Source of the DNA: Nocardioides humilatus
Lineage (GTDB): Bacteria; Actinomycetota; Actinomycetes; Propionibacteriales; Nocardioidaceae
Assembly: GCF_008373755.1 (NCBI RefSeq)
Contig: NZ_VUJV01000003.1
Coordinates: 868,001 to 932,000 of the forward strand
Direction of reading: 5' to 3'
DNA length: 64,000 nucleotides
Shown: positions 59,956-64,000 of the stretch, one piece after another
Layout of the letters: each line of letters starts with the position of its first letter
Position numbering within the stretch: position 1 is the first letter of the stretch
Notes under the pieces: generated by a model
The model's database searches: none
Told to the model about the DNA's origin: nothing
The model's input: the letters and a program-made list of their open reading frames with translations, nothing else
Position numbers and translations under genes: made by a program

Positions 59956-59965
59956 GGGATATCCC
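59956..59965. promoter_or_regulatory. Palindrome upstream of RTX-like paralogue 4
   Basis: GGGATATCCC in the same conserved block as the 56668 palindrome, at the same distance from the start codon. It lies just beyond the hflX stop. Confidence 0.45.
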
Positions 59966-59973
59966 TACGTTCC

Positions 59974-61452
59974 TCAGACGGCGTAGGCCGCCAGCTCACC
60001 CGCGAGCGCCTCGGTGGCGCGCCCGACGATCCGGGTGCCGTCGGCCGTGTGCTCCAACGAGGTGATCTCGCCGAGCTTGTGGATCTGGTCGACGAGGTCG
60101 CCGCGGGCGTAGGGCACGAGCGCCTCGAAGGCCACCTGCGGCCGCGGCAGGTCGGCCTCGATCGCGGCGAGCGCGTCGGCGATCCCCTCCCCCGTCTTCG
60201 CCGAGACCACGACGGAGTGCGGTTCGCGCTGACAGAGCCGGGCGACGACCATCGGATCGGCGATGTCGGCCTTGTTGATGACGATCAGCTCGGGGATCTT
60301 CGAGGCGCCGATCTCGGCGAGTACCTCGCGCACCGCGCTGATCTGGCCCTCGGGGTCGGCGTGCGAGCCGTCGACGACGTGGACGATGAGATCGGAGTCG
60401 GCGACCTCCTCCAGCGTCGAGCGGAAGGCCTCGACGAGCTGGTGGGGCAGATGGCGCACGAAGCCGACCGTGTCGCTCATCGTGTAGACCCGACCGTCGG
60501 AGGCCTGGGTGCGCCGCGTGGTCGGGTCGAGGGTGGCGAACAGGGCGTCCTCGACGAGCACGCCGGCGCCGGTCAGCCGGTTGAGGATCGACGACTTGCC
60601 CGCGTTGGTGTAGCCGGCGATCGCGACCGACGGCACGTGGTTGCGGTGCCGCTCCTGGCGCATCGTGGCGCGGGTGCCCTCCATCGCCTTCAGGTCGCGA
60701 CGCAGCTTGGCGATGCGGTCGTTGATGCGGCGGCGGTCGGTCTCGATCTTGGTCTCACCGGGGCCACGGCCACCGATGCCGACGCCGCCGGCCGCACGAC
60801 CACCGACCTGGCGCGACAGGTTGCCACCCCACCCGCGCAGGCGCTGCTTCAGGTAGTTGAGCTGCGCGAGCTCGACCTGCGCCTTGCCCTCCTTGGACTT
60901 CGCGTGCTGGGCGAAGATGTCGAGGATCAGCGCGGTCCGGTCGACGACCTTGACCTTGATCTTGTCCTCGAGGTTCCTCAGCTGGGAGGGCGCGAGCTCG
61001 CCGTCGCAGATGACCGTGTCGGCGCCCGAGGCCTCCACGATCTCGCGGATGCCCTCGACCTTGCCCCGTCCGACGTACGTCGCGGGGTCGGGGTTCTGCC
61101 GGCGCTGGTAGATCGCGTCGAGCACCTCCGAGCCGGCGGTCTCGGCCAGGAGCGCGAGCTCGGCCATCGAGTTCTCAGCGTCCTCGATCGTGCCGTCGGT
61201 CCAGACACCGACGAGAACGACGCGCTCCAGTCGGAGCTGGCGGTACTCGACCTCGGTGATGTCCTCGAGCTCGGTGCGCAGGCCACTGACCCGGCGGAGC
61301 TGGTGGCGCTCGGCCAGGTCAAGGTCACCGGTGGTGACCTCCTCGGGGTCGGGCAGCGAGGCATCCACGTAGCCCGACTCGAAATCGTCGTCGTCCCAAG
61401 CGGCGGTGGACGCCAGCTCGGCGTCGAGGGAGAAGTCTTCAGCGTTTGTCAT
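59974..61452 (-). CDS. hflX: GTPase HflX
   Basis: 492 residues from the ATG at 61452; the frame is open much further upstream, opposite-frame to the regulator gene, and that part is not real. N-terminal HflX domain with ATYVGRGKVEGI, and the glycine-rich GVGIGGRGPGETKIETDRRRI before the G domain: G1 GYTNAGKSS, G3 DTVGFVRHLP, G4 NKAD. HflX binds the 50S ribosome and splits stalled or stressed ribosomes. Actinobacterial homologues lie in this neighbourhood of lexA and nrdR. Confidence 0.96.
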   Translation of the reverse strand: MTNAEDFSLDAELASTAAWDDDDFESGYVDASLPDPEEVTTGDLDLAERHQLRRVSGLRTELEDITEVEYRQLRLERVVLVGVWTDGTIEDAENSMAELALLAETAGSEVLDAIYQRRQNPDPATYVGRGKVEGIREIVEASGADTVICDGELAPSQLRNLEDKIKVKVVDRTALILDIFAQHAKSKEGKAQVELAQLNYLKQRLRGWGGNLSRQVGGRAAGGVGIGGRGPGETKIETDRRRINDRIAKLRRDLKAMEGTRATMRQERHRNHVPSVAIAGYTNAGKSSILNRLTGAGVLVEDALFATLDPTTRRTQASDGRVYTMSDTVGFVRHLPHQLVEAFRSTLEEVADSDLIVHVVDGSHADPEGQISAVREVLAEIGASKIPELIVINKADIADPMVVARLCQREPHSVVVSAKTGEGIADALAAIEADLPRPQVAFEALVPYARGDLVDQIHKLGEITSLEHTADGTRIVGRATEALAGELAAYAV

Positions 61453-61496
61453 AAGTCCATCCAGCGTAACCACGCGGAGGGCACAAGGCTTCCCGA

Positions 61497-64000
61497 TTAA
61501 TCGTCGGTGGTCATTCGCTCCAACGCTCCGGCCAGCTCGACCCGCGACCGGATGCCCAGCTTGCGGTAACAGCGGGTCAGGAGTGACTCGACGGTCTTGA
61601 CCGAGAGGAAGAGCTGCTCGGCGATCTCGTTGTTGCGTCGCCCGGCCGCGGCAGCGCGGGCCACAGCCAGCTCCGCCTCGGTCAGCACGGTCTTGCTCCG
61701 CCTCGAGCCGGTGCGGTCGAGGTCGGCTCGCGCGAGGGCCGCGCGGCGGGTGCAGCCGATCTCCTCGAAGATCTCGACGGCCTTCTCCAGCGCCTCGGTC
61801 GCCTGACGACGCGACCGCCCGCGCCGGAAGACCTTTCCGGCCGCCCACCACGCCCGCGCCCGCTCGACCGGCTGCACGACCATGCCGCTCGGCAGCTCGT
61901 CGAGCCCCGCGATCATGGCGGGGACCATCGCCGCCGCCGCGTCGAGGTCGCCGCGCGCCGCCGTCAGGGTCACCTCGTGGCGCACCAGCTCGGCGAGCAT
62001 CGCTTCGAGGTCGATCTTGCGCGCCCGAGCCCGTACGTCGGCCAGGTAGTCCTCCGCCTCGTCGAGCCGGCCGGTCTCGAGGAGTACGTCGAGGATGGTC
62101 GGGGCGATCATCGGGTCGGCGGGGTGGCGCAGGCCGAGCCGGTCGACGAGCTCGCGGATCCGCACCGAGAACTCGTAGGCCTCCTCCATCCGCCCGGCGG
62201 CCACCAGCGCCGCCATCCGACCCACCGACCAGGTCGCCTCCTGCGACGGGTCGTCCAGCGTGCCGTGCATCTCCCGCACCTCGTCGGACCGGGCGAGCGC
62301 CCGCTCCACGTTGCCGACGTGGACGTCGATGGAGACCAGGATGTTGGTGATCATCGGGAGGAAGCCGGGCATGGAGGCCGCCGCGACCAGTCCCTCCTCG
62401 GCCTGCCGCCGCGCTTCGTCGAACCGGCACGCCCGCGCCTCCAACGAACCCAGGTAGCTGTAGATCACCGGCACGGCCAGGTCGTCACCACTCTCGAGGC
62501 TCGCCCGCAGGATCGCCCCGAAGCCCTGCCGCGCCTCGTCGAACCGGCCGCTCGTCATCTGGTGGATCGCTGCCATCATCAGCGGCCCGTAGGCGATCCG
62601 CTCCATGGGCTCGCGCTCGTCGAGCTCGACCGCCTCGTCGATGAGGTCCTGGAAGGGCAGCGCCTCCTGATAGCGGTGATAGGCGAGCGGCACCAGCACC
62701 GCGGCCCGGAGCGCACTCAGCCCGGGGCGGTCGGGCTCGCTCTCCAGGCGCCGCAGCGCCTCCTCGTAGCTCTCGTTGATGGTCTCCCGCCGCCCCAGCA
62801 GCATGTCGATCTCGCCCTCGACCACCGCCCGGGCGTAGTCCTCCGGGGAGAGGTCGGCGGCATCGAGCTCGCGGGCGAGGGACTTGGCGTCGTCGTACTG
62901 CTCGTTGAGGGTGTGGAGCTTGCAGAGCTCCACCGTCGCTGCCCAGTACGACGGCCCGCCCGGTGTCGCGCGGAGGTCGGTCAGGATCTGCGCGGCGTCC
63001 TGGGGGTCGCCGTTGAGGACCAGTCGGCGGGCCAGCTCGAGGGCGCGCTGGTCGCGCGCGGCCCGGTCCTCGCTGCGCGCGATCGCGAGGCGAAGCAGCT
63101 CGGTCGCCGCCAGCCACGCCGCGCGCGCCCAGGCCTTGCGCGACGCCTCGGTGAGCTCAGCGGCCAGCGCCTCGTCAGGTGCGGTGTCGGCCAGCGCCCG
63201 GTGGCGGACCCGCGCCTCCTCGAGCGGCTCGACGCGGGAGAGCGCCTCGTGCATCGCGACCTGCTCCTCCGCCGCGACGCTGTCGATCGCCGCCTCGAGG
63301 TAGAGCGGGTGCTGGAAGTTGATGAGGCTGCCGAGCCGGATGAGTCCCCCGGCGACCGCGGGCTCGAGGTCGTCGAGCAGCTCCTCGACGGTCCCGCCGA
63401 GCGCCTCGGCGAGGCGGGTCGCCGTCGGCGCCGCGCACAGGGCGGTCGCCAGGAGCGCGCGACGGGTGGGCCGCGGCAGGCCGATGATCCGCTCGGTGAG
63501 CAGGCCCTCGAAGCTCGCCCCCGGACCGTGCGCCCGGTGCCGCGCGAACTCCAGCGCGTGCAGCGGATTGCCACCCGAGGCCTCGCCCACCGCGCGCAGC
63601 TCGCTGCGGGTGAGCGTAACGTCGAGGTGGTGCTGGACCACGTGGAAGATCGCCGAGAGCGGCAGCGGGTCGAGGCCGAGCTCGGTGCGCGGCCAGTCGG
63701 GCAGCCAGTCGCCCACCGGCCGGCCGCTCGGCCGGGCCCACGCGACGACCAGTACCGGCACGTCCGTCAGGCGCGGTAGCGACTGGGACAGCGCAGCTGC
63801 CGAGGCGTCGTCGACCCACTGGGCGTCGTCGACCAGGACGATCACCGGCTGCTTGCTCGCCTGGTTGCGCAGCACCCCGCGCACGGCGAGCGCCACCGCC
63901 CGAGGCTCGGCGCCGTCGCCGTCGTCGAGCAGCAGCGCGGAGCGGATCGCGGCGCGCTGCGGGGCGGGCAGGTCGTCGTACTCCTCCTCGGGGAGGGGGT
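61497..64000 (-). CDS. LuxR-family ATPase regulator (LAL/MalT type), 5' part outside window
   Basis: At least 834 codons are open to the right edge. A GTG at 63896 is internal, since the frame continues without a stop. An AAA/STAND ATPase part is visible from VIVLVDDAQWVDDASAAAL (Walker B), then ASGGNPLHALEFARHR (sensor). A long TPR-like helical region follows, and the C-terminal LuxR helix-turn-helix is LTEAELAVARAAAAGRRNNEIAEQLFLSVKTVESLL. The Walker A would lie just outside. Such regulators bind a small ligand and activate nearby genes. Target unknown. Confidence 0.9.
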   Translation of the reverse strand, partial: PLPEEEYDDLPAPQRAAIRSALLLDDGDGAEPRAVALAVRGVLRNQASKQPVIVLVDDAQWVDDASAAALSQSLPRLTDVPVLVVAWARPSGRPVGDWLPDWPRTELGLDPLPLSAIFHVVQHHLDVTLTRSELRAVGEASGGNPLHALEFARHRAHGPGASFEGLLTERIIGLPRPTRRALLATALCAAPTATRLAEALGGTVEELLDDLEPAVAGGLIRLGSLINFQHPLYLEAAIDSVAAEEQVAMHEALSRVEPLEEARVRHRALADTAPDEALAAELTEASRKAWARAAWLAATELLRLAIARSEDRAARDQRALELARRLVLNGDPQDAAQILTDLRATPGGPSYWAATVELCKLHTLNEQYDDAKSLARELDAADLSPEDYARAVVEGEIDMLLGRRETINESYEEALRRLESEPDRPGLSALRAAVLVPLAYHRYQEALPFQDLIDEAVELDEREPMERIAYGPLMMAAIHQMTSGRFDEARQGFGAILRASLESGDDLAVPVIYSYLGSLEARACRFDEARRQAEEGLVAAASMPGFLPMITNILVSIDVHVGNVERALARSDEVREMHGTLDDPSQEATWSVGRMAALVAAGRMEEAYEFSVRIRELVDRLGLRHPADPMIAPTILDVLLETGRLDEAEDYLADVRARARKIDLEAMLAELVRHEVTLTAARGDLDAAAAMVPAMIAGLDELPSGMVVQPVERARAWWAAGKVFRRGRSRRQATEALEKAVEIFEEIGCTRRAALARADLDRTGSRRSKTVLTEAELAVARAAAAGRRNNEIAEQLFLSVKTVESLLTRCYRKLGIRSRVELAGALERMTTDD

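Noticed and set aside
59974-62430. 818-residue N-terminally extended HflX
   Set aside because: The extension runs through the upstream regulator gene in another frame and is Arg/Gly/Ala-rich; HflX proper starts at 61452.
1-64000. CRISPR array
   Set aside because: No regularly spaced direct repeats with unique spacers; the Cas4-like cysteines belong to a helicase-linked nuclease with no cas genes nearby.

Overview
This is a high-GC actinobacterial chromosome segment, most like Nocardioides or a relative. Pointers are the B12-dependent ribonucleotide reductase with NrdR, a lexA gene divergent from a small LysM membrane protein, a DUF2510 domain, GTG starts, several leaderless promoters with a TAnnnT box 6-7 bases before the start codon, and short repeats of the GGTTGAGG...CGAAACC type. 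No tRNA, rRNA, integrase, transposase or CRISPR array was seen.

Bases 1 to about 42,500 are a dense defence-type island. From the left: an ADP-ribosylglycohydrolase cut by the window edge, with a chaperone-like gene; a Rad50/SMC-like ATPase coupled to a small helical protein and followed by a 59-residue triple zinc-knuckle protein; a 2,620-residue SF1 helicase-nuclease; a SNF2-type helicase divergent from a tightly coupled five-gene operon (degenerate SbcD-like protein, membrane-anchored YhaN-like ATPase, DUF6361-like protein, phospholipase-D-like protein, second helicase). Next come a Type ISP restriction-modification enzyme with EcsC-like, Mrr-like and PD-(D/E)XK-like genes; a coupled trio of Fe-S nuclease, SF1 helicase and zinc-ribbon protein; a DUF2075-type helicase with an N-terminal nuclease; a DUF2510-nuclease fusion; and an unrecognised gene. 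I know no named defence system with the exact gene set of 12.9-26.0 kb, and it is the best candidate for an undescribed system. Several of these operons start at promoters resembling the DNA-damage (PafBC/RecA_NDp) type.

Bases 42,879 to 64,000 are mostly housekeeping: nrdJ and nrdR; two lipoproteins, a small membrane protein and a secreted PKD-like protein; the LysM/lexA divergent pair with several SOS boxes; a secreted metalloprotease; a DinG-type helicase; an SGNH hydrolase; four tandem secreted RTX-like paralogues; hflX; and a large LuxR-family ATPase regulator cut by the right edge. REP-like elements are embedded in frame in nrdJ and in the DinG-type gene.
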